DNA of 64,000 nt from an uncultured Clostridia bacterium. Its GTDB lineage: Bacteria > Bacillota > Clostridia > Oscillospirales > Oscillospiraceae. A model generated the notes under the pieces. The model did no database searches. It saw nothing but the letters and a program-made list of their open reading frames with translations, and was not told the DNA's origin. The stretch covers positions 37,460 to 101,459 of the forward strand of contig CAMCCS010000002.1 in assembly GCA_945873295.1 (NCBI GenBank), in the 5' to 3' direction. Position 1 is the stretch's first letter. Each line of letters opens with the position of its first letter. Shown piece by piece: positions 27,619 through 37,500 of the stretch. The translations under genes and the position numbers were made by a program.

Positions 27619-30006
27619 ATGAGACTGAACAGAAAATGGCTGAATGAAGACTTCGTGGATCTGCGCGAAGTAAGCGATAAAGAATTTGTGGAAACCATGA
27701 CCGTCTTCGGTCAGAAGGTGGAAACCTGGGAGCGGATGGATGCCGAGATCAAAAACGTGGTCGTCGGCAAGGTTCTCTCCATGGTCCGCCATCCCAACTC
27801 CGACCACATGTGGATCTGTCAGGTGGATGCCGGAAGCGAGGAGCCCGTACAGATCGTCACCGGTGCCCAGAATGTCCATGAGGGGGATCTGGTCCCCGTG
27901 GCTCTGCACAACTCCTGGCTCCCCGGCGGCGTGCACATCACCAAAGGTAAGCTCCGGGGAGAGCTGTCCAACGGCATGCTCTGCTCCTTCGCGGAGCTGG
28001 GTCTGACCCTGAATGACCTGCCCGGCGTATTTGCCGACGGCATCTGGATCCTGAACGACGAGGAATGCAGCATCGGGCAGGACATCAACCAGGTCATCGG
28101 GAACGATGATACCGTGGTGGAGTTTGAGATTACCAATAACCGTCCCGACTGCTACTCCATCATCGGTCTTGCCCGGGAAGCGGCGGCTGCCTTTGGAAAG
28201 CCCATGCGTCACCACGAGCCGGTGGTCCATGGGAGCAATGCCGGCAGCATCTTCGAGCATCTGGATGTGGAGGTTCCCGCAGCGGATAAGTGCAGCCGGT
28301 ACTCTTCCCGGATGGTGGCCAATGTGAAAATCGGTCCCTCCCCTAAGTGGCTGCGGCAGCGTCTGCGCGCCAATGGTGTCCGCCCCATCAATAACATTGT
28401 TGATATCACCAACTATGTAATGCTGGAATACGGCCAGCCCATGCACGCATTTGACTACCGCTACGTTTCCTCCGGAAAAATCGTGGTTCGGGAAGCCGAG
28501 GCCGGTGAGACCCTCACCACACTGGACGGCACCGTTCGTCCTCTGAAGCCGGGAATGCTGGTCATTGCCGATGACACCAAGCCCATCGGCCTTGCCGGTA
28601 TCATGGGCGGTGAGAACTCCGAAATCGTGGACGACACCTCCATGGTGGTCTTCGAGTCCGCTAACTTTAACGGTACCTCCATCCGTCAGACCGCTCTGGC
28701 TCTTGGTATGCGCACCGAGGCCTCCGGAAAGTTTGAGAAGAATCTGGATCCCATGATGACCGTTCCGGCAGTGCAGCGGGCCTGCGAGCTGGTTGAGCTG
28801 CTGGGCTGCGGCGATGTGCTGGACGGCACCATCGATGTGATCCATTACGTTCCCGAACCCCGCCGTGTCCGTCTGGAGCCTGACCGGATCAATGACCTGC
28901 TGGGTACGGATATTTCCCGGGAGGATATGGTAAAGTATCTTGCCAATCTGGAGATCCCGGTGGAGGGTGATGATATTCTTGTTCCCTCTTTCCGGCCTGA
29001 CCTGATCCTGACAGCGGATATTGCCGAGGAGATCGGCCGTTCTTATGGCTACAATGCCATTCCCATCACCGAGTTCAAAAACTCCACCCAGGGCGGTTAC
29101 TCTCAGGAAATGAAGCTGGAAGCCCAGGCGGGAACTTTCTGCCGCGGGCTGGGCTACAGTGAAATCATCACATATTCCTTCGTTTCCCCTGCTGTTTTTG
29201 ACCAGATCCGGCTTCCTGCCGAATCCCCTCTGCGCAACTGCATGCGGATCCAGAATCCTCTGGGCGAGGATACCTCCGTGATGCGTACCATTGCCCTGCC
29301 CTCCATGCTGGAGATTCTTGCCCGGAACAACGCATATCACAACAAGGCTGTCAAGCTCTATGAGGTTGCGAAGGTGTATCTTCCCACCGAGGGTCAAGTG
29401 CTTCCCCAGGAGCCCAAGATGCTGGTTCTGGGCACCTATGGTTCTGACGAGACCTTCTTCACACTGAAAGGTGAGATCGAAGCCATCTTCGCCGGACTGC
29501 GGATTCAGAAAGCGGAATACACTGCCGAAAAGAGTAACCCCAGCTACCATCCCGGGCGCTGTGCTTCCATTACCGTAGACGGAGTCTGTGTTGGTGTGAT
29601 GGGTCAGGTGCATCCTCTGGTGGTTAAAAACTACGGCATGGATTGCGAGGTCTACTGCGCCGAGCTGAACCTCAGCGCCCTTATGGAGCTGCGCCTGCCG
29701 GATCCCACCTACACCCCCCTGCCCAAGTACCCCGCGGTAATGCGTGATCTGGCGCTGGTCTGCGACGAAGCTGTCACCGTAGCCCAGGCCGAGGGCGTAA
29801 TCACTGATGCTGCCGGAAAGCTTCTGCGCAGCGTCAAGCTGTTCGACATCTACCGGGGAACCGGCGTACCGGAGGGCAAGAAGAGCATGGCCTTCTCTCT
29901 GGAACTGCGCTCCGATGAGCGGACGCTTACCGACGCAGACTCCGAGGGAGTTATGAGCAAGGTACTTGCCGCCCTGAAGGAAAAGCTGAACGCCGTTCTG
30001 CGTTAA
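27619..30006 (+). CDS. pheT: phenylalanine--tRNA ligase beta subunit
   Basis: Full-length, HPNSDHMWICQVDAG; RPDCYSIIGLAREAAAA; adjacent to pheS. Confidence 0.97.
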   Translation: MRLNRKWLNEDFVDLREVSDKEFVETMTVFGQKVETWERMDAEIKNVVVGKVLSMVRHPNSDHMWICQVDAGSEEPVQIVTGAQNVHEGDLVPVALHNSWLPGGVHITKGKLRGELSNGMLCSFAELGLTLNDLPGVFADGIWILNDEECSIGQDINQVIGNDDTVVEFEITNNRPDCYSIIGLAREAAAAFGKPMRHHEPVVHGSNAGSIFEHLDVEVPAADKCSRYSSRMVANVKIGPSPKWLRQRLRANGVRPINNIVDITNYVMLEYGQPMHAFDYRYVSSGKIVVREAEAGETLTTLDGTVRPLKPGMLVIADDTKPIGLAGIMGGENSEIVDDTSMVVFESANFNGTSIRQTALALGMRTEASGKFEKNLDPMMTVPAVQRACELVELLGCGDVLDGTIDVIHYVPEPRRVRLEPDRINDLLGTDISREDMVKYLANLEIPVEGDDILVPSFRPDLILTADIAEEIGRSYGYNAIPITEFKNSTQGGYSQEMKLEAQAGTFCRGLGYSEIITYSFVSPAVFDQIRLPAESPLRNCMRIQNPLGEDTSVMRTIALPSMLEILARNNAYHNKAVKLYEVAKVYLPTEGQVLPQEPKMLVLGTYGSDETFFTLKGEIEAIFAGLRIQKAEYTAEKSNPSYHPGRCASITVDGVCVGVMGQVHPLVVKNYGMDCEVYCAELNLSALMELRLPDPTYTPLPKYPAVMRDLALVCDEAVTVAQAEGVITDAAGKLLRSVKLFDIYRGTGVPEGKKSMAFSLELRSDERTLTDADSEGVMSKVLAALKEKLNAVLR

Positions 30007-30106
30007 GAAAACAAAAGTTCACAAAAAATTTCCGTTTAGGGCTTTACACCCTCCCCTTTCTGGCGTATAATAACTGTATTATTTTCCTGATAAGGAGGCT
30101 GAGACC

Positions 30107-30361
30107 ATGACGGATTCCGACACCCTGACCTTTACAGTCCCCAGCGATGACAAAGAGAGCATGCGCCGCATTCTCCGAAGTGTGTTCGATGCCCTGTCTG
30201 AGAAAGGCTACAACCCCATTAACCAGATCGTTGGCTACCTGCTGACGGAGGACCCCACCTACATTACAAACTACGGCAATGCCCGCAGCCTGATCTGCAA
30301 GATCGACCGGGACGAGCTGATGCAGGTGCTGGTCCGGGAGTATCTGTTCTCCAAGGATTGA
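30107..30361 (+). CDS. IreB family regulatory phosphoprotein
   Basis: [56 protein letters not shown]. Confidence 0.95.
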   Translation: MTDSDTLTFTVPSDDKESMRRILRSVFDALSEKGYNPINQIVGYLLTEDPTYITNYGNARSLICKIDRDELMQVLVREYLFSKD

Positions 30362-30374
30362 TTTCGGAACACCG

Positions 30375-30412
30375 GCAAGGGGCCTTTGTCCAGGCAAAGG
30401 CCCCTTATTTTG
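30375..30412 (+). terminator. intrinsic terminator
   Basis: AAGGGGCCTTTGTCCAGGCAAAGGCCCCTTATTTT. Confidence 0.8.
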
Positions 30413-30532
30413 TACCTTGACAGTTTCATATGTATCTTCCTTTTCCCCCAAATATTGGAGGATCCCACTGGACTTGACTTTTCTGTAACAATGTGTTACA
30501 ATTTAATTACATTTTTCTCAGGAGGTTCTTTC

Positions 30533-30820
30533 ATGGCTGACGAAAAAGTTCTCACCTACAAAGGTCGCCCGCTGATGAGAAAAGATAATCTCATCTATTA
30601 TGGCTCCATGGCAGACAGCCACATCATTATGCTGCAGGTGCTGGAAAGCAAAAAGGTTAACGATACCGACATCGCCACCCGGGTTGCCATTCAGCTTCAG
30701 CTCACCGATCCCAACGCAAGAGGCCGGGATCGCATTGTGAAAAAGAGTGAAAAAGACGGCCTGTACACCGCCCTTGACTTGGGCTGTGTCTGGCTGGAAC
30801 GCGCTTTGGCCGGTAAGTAA
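30533..30820 (+). CDS. conserved hypothetical protein
   Basis: Good RBS (AGGAGG); start MADEKVLTYKGRPLMRKDN. Confidence 0.75.
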   Translation: MADEKVLTYKGRPLMRKDNLIYYGSMADSHIIMLQVLESKKVNDTDIATRVAIQLQLTDPNARGRDRIVKKSEKDGLYTALDLGCVWLERALAGK

Positions 30821-30917
30821 GGCAAAGACTTGTTACCGCTGTGAAATGCATAACCGACATTTCACAGCACTTTAGAACCGCGCCAGATATAACCCTATTT
30901 TACCCCGGAGGATACAT

Positions 30918-31919
30918 ATGAAACTTACCAGAAGAATTGTAACGCTGGCCCTGACCCTTGTTTTGCTTGCCGGCGTGCTGACCGTTCCCACCTTTGCCGC
31001 AGGATACCAGATGTACGGAATCGGTTTTGTGACCGCCACCTCCCTGCGTCTGCGGCAGGAGCCGAACACCACTTCCAAAATTCTTGCCACCGCTCCCCGC
31101 GACGAATGCGTTGTGGTAATCAGCAAACAGGGCGATTGGTACAAGGTAAACTATAATCTGCAGGAAGGCTACATGCACGCCGATTACCTGAATGTAAAAA
31201 CCGCCCGGAATGCGGAACTGGGTTACGGGAAGGTAACCGGAAGCTCCGTGAATCTGCGCTCCGGCCCCGGCACCTCCTACGCTGCCGTTGGCTCCGTAAA
31301 AAAAGGCGACACCTCCTGCTACATCATCGGCCTGAATAACGGCTGGTATAAGGTCATCACAGGCTCCAAAATCTGCTACATCCGCAGCGATTACCTGGAA
31401 CTGACCGAGATTCCCTACGAAAACAAGGCGTCTTCCAACAGCCCCAAATTCTTCCGCTTGGGAAACTCCACCGGAGTCGCTCCCAGTCCAGAGGCTCTGA
31501 ACGGCAGTTCCGGAAGTGTCAGCAATTCTTCTCCCGCGCAGCCCAGCGCTTCCGGCAGTCAGATTCTCGCAAAAGCGCAGGAGTACTTGGGCGCCCCCTA
31601 TGTCTACGGCGGAGCCAGTCCCAGCGGCTTTGATTGCTCCGGTTTTGTGTACTATGTTCTCAAGGAACTGGGCTACTCCCCCTACCGCACACCGGCGGAC
31701 CAGTATAAAATGGGCACCGCCGTTTCCAAGAGCAATCTTCAGCCCGGTGACATCGTATTCTTCGCAAACACCTACGCCAGCGGCATCTCCCATGTGGGTA
31801 TTTACGCCGGAAACGGGCAGTTCATCCACGCCCCTAATTCCCGCTCCGTTGTCTCCTACTCCAGCCTTACAAGCGGCTACTGGTCGGATCACTACTACGG
31901 CGCAAGGCGAATGAGCTAA
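30918..31919 (+). CDS. secreted SH3-domain + NlpC/P60 endopeptidase
   Basis: Signal peptide; two SLRLRQEPNTTSKIL/SVNLRSGPGTSYAAV repeats; YGGASPSGFDCSGFVYYVLKELG. Confidence 0.95.
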   Translation: MKLTRRIVTLALTLVLLAGVLTVPTFAAGYQMYGIGFVTATSLRLRQEPNTTSKILATAPRDECVVVISKQGDWYKVNYNLQEGYMHADYLNVKTARNAELGYGKVTGSSVNLRSGPGTSYAAVGSVKKGDTSCYIIGLNNGWYKVITGSKICYIRSDYLELTEIPYENKASSNSPKFFRLGNSTGVAPSPEALNGSSGSVSNSSPAQPSASGSQILAKAQEYLGAPYVYGGASPSGFDCSGFVYYVLKELGYSPYRTPADQYKMGTAVSKSNLQPGDIVFFANTYASGISHVGIYAGNGQFIHAPNSRSVVSYSSLTSGYWSDHYYGARRMS

Positions 31920-31929
31920 GAAAATAATC

Positions 31930-31970
31930 CCCCTTGAAAGGAGCCATTTCCTTTCAAGGGGGTTCGTTTT
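31930..31970 (+). terminator. intrinsic terminator
   Basis: CCCCCTTGAAAGGAGCCATTTCCTTTCAAGGGGG. Confidence 0.75.
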
Positions 31971-31976
31971 CGTAGA

Positions 31977-32272
31977 AAGACTACCACCCGCTATGCGGGT
32001 GCGCCGGAAAAAGTTCTACTTATGCGTAGAAAAAGAACCTCCCGATGAAAGAGAGTAAACAGGTTCGCCAACCGTTTACAAACTAGTTCAAGGGGAGGTT
32101 ATCCAAACGGATATGATAATTATAGCACAATCTACGAGGGATAGACAATAAGCTATTTTAATAGCTGCGGAGCATTTCGTGCAAAAGGAAGACATTCAGT
32201 GCACCTTAAGGTGCAGCTGGTATTAGGCCCTTATAGGGCCTGTGCAAGCCACCGGCTTCGCCGGTGGTCTTG
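31977..32272 (+). mobile_element. internally deleted IS200/IS605-type element (both ends, no transposase)
   Basis: AAGACTACCACCCGCTATGCGGGTGCGCCGG left hairpin; AACCTCCC...GGGAGGTT leader stem; AAGCCACCGGCTTCGCCGGTGGTCTTGA right hairpin. Confidence 0.7.
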
Positions 32273-32273
32273 A

Positions 32274-32771
32274 CTATTCTGTCGGAAGAAGTTCATATGC
32301 GATTCTGGGATCTCCGTTTTCCAGATAGATGATCCCGCACTCCTGAAAGCCATTGCGCAAAATACGCTCCCGCATGACTTGATTATCCCGGTGTGTGTCA
32401 ATCCGAATGTGGGAACAGATTCCGGAGCAGTATTCCACCGCCGCTTTCAGGATGCCGCCGCTGCCATCCGACGCGATACGGTGGATTGTTCCGTAAGGCG
32501 TGTCGCTGAGCCAGGCCCCATCGATGTAACCATAAGTAGGGTCCTCCCCCAGGAGAAACGCGAAAACCCCGTGAATGGTGCCATCCTGGGTCAAGACATA
32601 GAGATTTCCTTCCGCTATATCTTTTTTCAGTGTCTTTTCCGGGGGACGGTCCTTCCCCCACTGATTGGGATTTCCTTTCCGGGCCATGAATTCTCTGGCA
32701 CTGGCATAAATCGCCTGAACGGCATCCCAATCTTCTTTTTGTGCTTTCCGGATACTATAGCTCACGATCAT
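32274..32771 (-). CDS. GNAT family N-acetyltransferase
   Basis: MIVSYSIRKAQKEDWDAVQAIY...IHRIASDGSGGILKAAVEYC. Confidence 0.85.
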   Translation of the reverse strand: MIVSYSIRKAQKEDWDAVQAIYASAREFMARKGNPNQWGKDRPPEKTLKKDIAEGNLYVLTQDGTIHGVFAFLLGEDPTYGYIDGAWLSDTPYGTIHRIASDGSGGILKAAVEYCSGICSHIRIDTHRDNQVMRERILRNGFQECGIIYLENGDPRIAYELLPTE

Positions 32772-32827
32772 CACCTGTTTCTGAAATTGTAAATAACTCG
32801 TTTCTATCTTGTTTAAAAATGATTTGT

Positions 32828-32856
32828 GAATTACAAGACACCCGTCGGGCATACTA
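32828..32856 (+). promoter_or_regulatory. forespore sigma-factor-like promoter (sigma-G/F) upstream of spoVAD
   Basis: GAATT-17 nt-CATACTA, resembles GMATR...CATnnTA. Confidence 0.55.
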
Positions 32857-32888
32857 CCAATGAAACCAAATCTAAAGAAGGTGAATCC

Positions 32889-33914
32889 ATGGCAAAAAAC
32901 AAACGGGGCCGCAGCAGTTTTGTCCTGTCCTCCCAGCCGGTGATCACAGCCTGGGCCAGTGTTGCCGGAAAGAAAGAGGGACAGGGCCCCCTGGCGCATA
33001 CTTTTGACATAACCTCCCAGGACCCCTATTTCGGGCAGAAGACCTGGGAGCAGGCAGAGAAGGTCATGCAGCAGACTGCTCTCAATACGCTCCTGAAAAA
33101 AGCAGCACTGAAAGAGGAGGACCTGGATCTCGTTTTCTCCGGCGACCTGCTGAATCAGTGTATCGGTTCTTCTTTCAGCCTGCGCAATACCGGCATTCCC
33201 CACTTGGGATTGTACGGTGCCTGTTCTACAATGGCAGAAAGCCTGCTGGCAGCCTCTATGGCAGTAGACGGGGGGTATGCGGACCGGGTGGCGGCACTGA
33301 CCTCGTCCCACTTTGCTTCCTCAGAACGGCAGTACCGTTTTCCTCTGGGGTATGGCGGGCAGAGAACCCCCACGGCCCAATGGACCGTGACGGGCTCCGG
33401 TGCAGCACTGGTAAGCAGCCAGGGAAAAGGCCCTGTCATTACCGCCTGTACCATCGGAACCGTTACGGATCTCGGAATCAAGGACGCGAACAATATGGGT
33501 GCCGCAATGGCGCCTGCGGCGTTTACTACCATCCGGCAGCATTTTGAGGACCTGGGAGTCGGCCCTGAGGAATATGACCTGATTGTAACAGGAGATCTTG
33601 GTCAGCTTGGCAAGGAGCTGCTCTTAGAGCTTGCCCGAAAGGATGGACTGAGCCTTGGCGGAAAGCTGGCAGACTGCGGTACCCTGGTCTTTGACAATAC
33701 AACCCAGGATGTCCATGCCGGAGGCTCCGGCTGCGGCTGCAGCGCCATTACCCTTTGCGGGTACCTTCTGGGTGAGCTGCAAAAAGGGAAAATGAAAAAG
33801 CTCCTGTTCTGCGGCACCGGGGCACTTCTCTCCCCTACCTCAACCCAACAGGGACTTCCCATACCGGGCGTGTGTCACGCGGTGGCAATTGCCCAATCCA
33901 GCGAAAGGCAGTGA
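32889..33914 (+). CDS. spoVAD: stage V sporulation protein AD
   Basis: Thiolase-like fold sequence; SGSGCGCSAITLCGYLLGELQKGKMKKLLFCGTGALLSPTS. Confidence 0.95.
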   Translation: MAKNKRGRSSFVLSSQPVITAWASVAGKKEGQGPLAHTFDITSQDPYFGQKTWEQAEKVMQQTALNTLLKKAALKEEDLDLVFSGDLLNQCIGSSFSLRNTGIPHLGLYGACSTMAESLLAASMAVDGGYADRVAALTSSHFASSERQYRFPLGYGGQRTPTAQWTVTGSGAALVSSQGKGPVITACTIGTVTDLGIKDANNMGAAMAPAAFTTIRQHFEDLGVGPEEYDLIVTGDLGQLGKELLLELARKDGLSLGGKLADCGTLVFDNTTQDVHAGGSGCGCSAITLCGYLLGELQKGKMKKLLFCGTGALLSPTSTQQGLPIPGVCHAVAIAQSSERQ

Positions 33915-33918
33915 ACAC

Positions 33919-34275
33919 ATGGACTATTTGAAAGCGTTTCTGGTTGGCGGGATTCTCTGCCTGATCGGTCAGATCCTCATTGACAAAACAAAGCTGACCC
34001 CGGCAAGGATCCTGGTTTCCTATGTGGTGGCAGGCGTTATTCTGGGAGCGGTGGGCGTATACAAACCCCTGGTTGAATTCGCGGGGGCAGGCGCTTCCGT
34101 ACCCCTCACCGGATTCGGATACAACCTTTCCAAGGGCGTCCGGGAAGCCGTGGATAAGGACGGTTTCCTGGGAATCTTCACCGGCGGGCTGAAAGCAACA
34201 GCAGGAGGCATCACGGCGGCGGTATTTGCGGGACTCCTTGCCAGTCTTCTTTTCAAAGCGAAGGATAAATCCTGA
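33919..34275 (+). CDS. spoVAE: stage V sporulation protein AE
   Basis: MDYLKAFLVGGILCLIGQILIDKTKLTPARILVSYVVAGVILGAVG; follows spoVAD. Confidence 0.95.
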   Translation: MDYLKAFLVGGILCLIGQILIDKTKLTPARILVSYVVAGVILGAVGVYKPLVEFAGAGASVPLTGFGYNLSKGVREAVDKDGFLGIFTGGLKATAGGITAAVFAGLLASLLFKAKDKS

Positions 34276-34335
34276 AATACTGGGCATGCTAGAACCGCGG
34301 AAATTCCGCAAAAAAGCTACGGAGGAAAGAAAATC

Positions 34336-34455
34336 ATGAATAACCAGAATCGGAACCAGAATCAGCAGCAGAATAAGAACCAGAATCAGAACCAGCAGCA
34401 GAATCAGAACGAGAACCAGAACAACCGCACGCAGAATAACTGCGAGGACCGCTGA
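34336..34455 (+). CDS. 39-aa Asn/Gln-rich small peptide
   Basis: MNNQNRNQNQQQNKNQNQNQQQNQNENQNNRTQNNCEDR; GGAGG RBS upstream; terminator downstream; absent from ORF track because short. Confidence 0.8.
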   Translation: MNNQNRNQNQQQNKNQNQNQQQNQNENQNNRTQNNCEDR

Positions 34456-34459
34456 ACAT

Positions 34460-34498
34460 CCGCTCCCACCCGAAAAACGGGTGGGAGCATTTTATTGT
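34460..34498 (+). terminator. intrinsic terminator
   Basis: GCTCCCACCCGAAAAACGGGTGGGAGCATTTTATT. Confidence 0.85.
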
Positions 34499-34528
34499 CA
34501 GGTCACGCCGGCTGTGGCGGCGGCAGTC

Positions 34529-37500
34529 TTACAGCTTGACGAACCGGTTTAGTGAGAAAAAGTACAGGTACTTCTCCCGGACGGGGGTCTGATAGATTCT
34601 TCCCAAAGCTTCCGCGTAGGTCTCCACCTGGTTTCGGTAACGCTCTGCCACGGTGCAAATTGTCTCATCCGTCACATGGTCCGTTTTGAAGTCAAGAACA
34701 ACAATACTATCCTCCTCCAGGAGGGCACAGTCCACAACACCCTGCATAAGAACCTTCTCACCCTCCAGTCCGGGACCAAATTCTTCACCCGGCTCCAGAA
34801 TGGAGAATTTGAACTCCCGCAGGCACTTCGCGCCGGACCGGAGTTTTTGACCGATCTCGGTTTCGAAGAATACGGCAATCTGTTTGCAATCTACCAAAGC
34901 GCCTTGCTCAGGTGTCAGAAAACCGCTTTCCACCAGCCGGGCAACTTCCCCGGCAACCCCAGCCTCTCCCCTGCAGCATTCAAAACGCAGATACTGCATG
35001 ACCGCATGCATGGCACTTCCCCGGGTAAGACTGTCCGCACTGCCCCCCAGGAAGGACGGACGGCGGTAGGGGCGTGGATAAAAGGATTTGGCCCGGGTAT
35101 CCTCGGCAGCCTCTTCATCCTTTTCCCGACCCTTTTTACCGGTTGCCGTCTGTTTGGAGGGAGCACGGGTGGCTTCCGCATGGGGATATTGGAAGGAAAG
35201 ACCCCTGCGAAGAATATCTTCACTGCCAGCAGGTAAAGGATTGCTGCTTTCTTGCAAATCCGTTCCGTCCGTTTCCGGCCTAACACCCTGGCACACACGG
35301 ATCGTCCAGGAATGTCCGTCAAAGCGTGTCTGCCCTGGGCTGCCTCCCAACGCGTGAAGCTCCCCCGCGTCGGTTCGACCCATTGCCGCGGTAAGCACCC
35401 AGTCACCCGGGCAGTCCGCCTCCCGGCACAGTGCGGCCCCTCCGTCCATGGGCAAGCGGCAGGCAATTTCCCGAAGCTTGCTTTCCAGCCTTTTCGCTGC
35501 AAAGGTCATGACAAGCCGGTCTCGTGCCCGGGTCATGGCAACGTACAGTACCCGAAGCTCCTCACTTACGCTTTCCCGCTCTGTCTTTGCTGCAATTGCG
35601 CGGCGGGCCAGGGAAGGGTAACGTACCCGCAGTCCGGTATCCGCTACATTTAGGCCCAGGCCCAGCTCCGGATCACACAGCACCTGCTCCCGCAGATCCT
35701 CCCGGTTAAACTTCCGGGCAAGGCCGCAAAGAAATACCACCGGAAACTCCAGCCCCTTGGAACGGTGAATACTCATGATGGTGACACAGCCCGTTCCGCC
35801 GCTGGAAGCGGCAGGCACGCCGCTGGTTTGCAGGTTATCAAGATGCTCCAAAAACTGTCCCAGGGAGCGAACGCCGCCTGCTTCATACCCGGCGGCAAAT
35901 TGGAAAAACTGACGCAGATTCTCTTTTTTAGCCTCTCCACCGGGCATGGCGGCGTACAGGCTGTCGATCCTGGTAAGGGAAAAGCATTGATTGATAAGGG
36001 AGGTCAGCGTCCCCCGCTGGGCTTCCCGGCGTAAAGCGGCCAAGACCGTAACAAACCCTTCCGCCTTTTCTCCGCCGGAGGATACAAGCGCGTCATAGAA
36101 GCTGCCTTTCGTTCTCCCGGCACGAACCTGTGCCAAGTCCTCTGCCGTAAAGCCAAAAAGCGGACTTGCCAGGGTGCTGACCAGGGGAATATCCTGCCGG
36201 GGATTGGCAACAGTGCGCAGAAGGTCCCGCAGGTTCTCCACCTCCCGGGTCTGCAGCAGATCCATGCCCCCGCCGATCACGCAGCGAATCCCTTCTGCCT
36301 CCAGCGCACGCTGAAATTCGCTGCCGACAGAACCGGGCGAGCGAAGAAGAATAACAGCGTCCTCCGCTTCCATGGGCCGCAGAGACTCACCACTGCGGAC
36401 CATAGTTTTCCCGATCATTTCTTTCAGCCGCCGGGCAACAAAAGCTGCTTCCTCCCCATAGGAATCCTCATCCGTCTCCAAAGCGTATAGCTCTACACCG
36501 GGGTCCGGCAGGGCAGCGTGTGGCACCCCCTCCCGGAGCGCTTCCGCATCGGTGTATTGCAGGCCACCGACCGTCGGAGACATACACACGGAAAAAACAT
36601 CGTTTACAGCAGCGATCACCTCGCCGCCGGAGCGGAAATTGTGACTGAGCAGAACCTTTCGCTTCTGCCCCGGAGAACCGGAGGATACTTCATCAAAGGA
36701 TTTGTACTTATCCAGGAAAATGCCCGGATCCGCAAGGCGGAACCGGTAAATGGATTGTTTTACGTCGCCTACCATGAAGCAGTTCCGTCGCTCGGCAGTG
36801 AGAATGGAGAAGATGGCATCCTGGACAGCATTGGAGTCCTGGTACTCATCCACCAGCACCTCCCGATAACGCCCAGCAATCTCCCGGGCCACAGTGGTGG
36901 CGCCGCTGCGGCTCTTCCCCATCAGAAGATCCAGAGTCCGGTGCTCCAGGTCACCAAAGTCCAGGATGCGGCGGCTGCGCTTTGCATGACTGTAGTCATT
37001 CGAAAACTGCCGCACCAGGTGGATCAGTCCCCGTACCGCCGGGGATACTTTTTTCATATCTTCCAGCAGCTCACTGGAGTATCCCGAAAAGCTGCGCTGC
37101 TTTTTCTTCAGGCCCTCTTTGCAGGCATCCCGTACCGCCTTGATCCGGTCCGTCAGCTCCTGATCCGGATTTTTCCTGGGAAAGCGCAGGGTACCAAAAT
37201 CCACATCCAGGCGGCGGACCGCATCATCCCAAGTTTCGGTCTGGCGAAGATCGGCAAGCTGCAGGATGGTGGCGGAAAGATTCTGAGACACCTTTTCGAA
37301 TTCCGGAACCCGGTCCGCCTCTTCCAGACATTTGGAAAGGGCCTGGATATGTCCATCCAGAAAGAGCTTCAGATCCGAAAGGAGGAACTGTCCCCAGGCA
37401 GTTCCGGAAACGTCCGTTCCCGCTTCCGGCTGGGCAGAAGAAACACTCTTATCCAGCCACCCTTCCGGATCCAGGTGACAACGGGCGCTGTCAAAGACCT

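Noticed and set aside
27547-29613. 688-aa minus-strand ORF opposite pheT
   Set aside because: Antisense to a clear pheT; composition is a mirror of the coding strand, no RBS or recognisable domain.
34336-34455. CRISPR-like or simple repeat (CAGAATCAGAAC repeats)
   Set aside because: Irregular codon-level repeats in an ORF with RBS and terminator; no spacer-repeat organisation. No CRISPR array was seen in the window.
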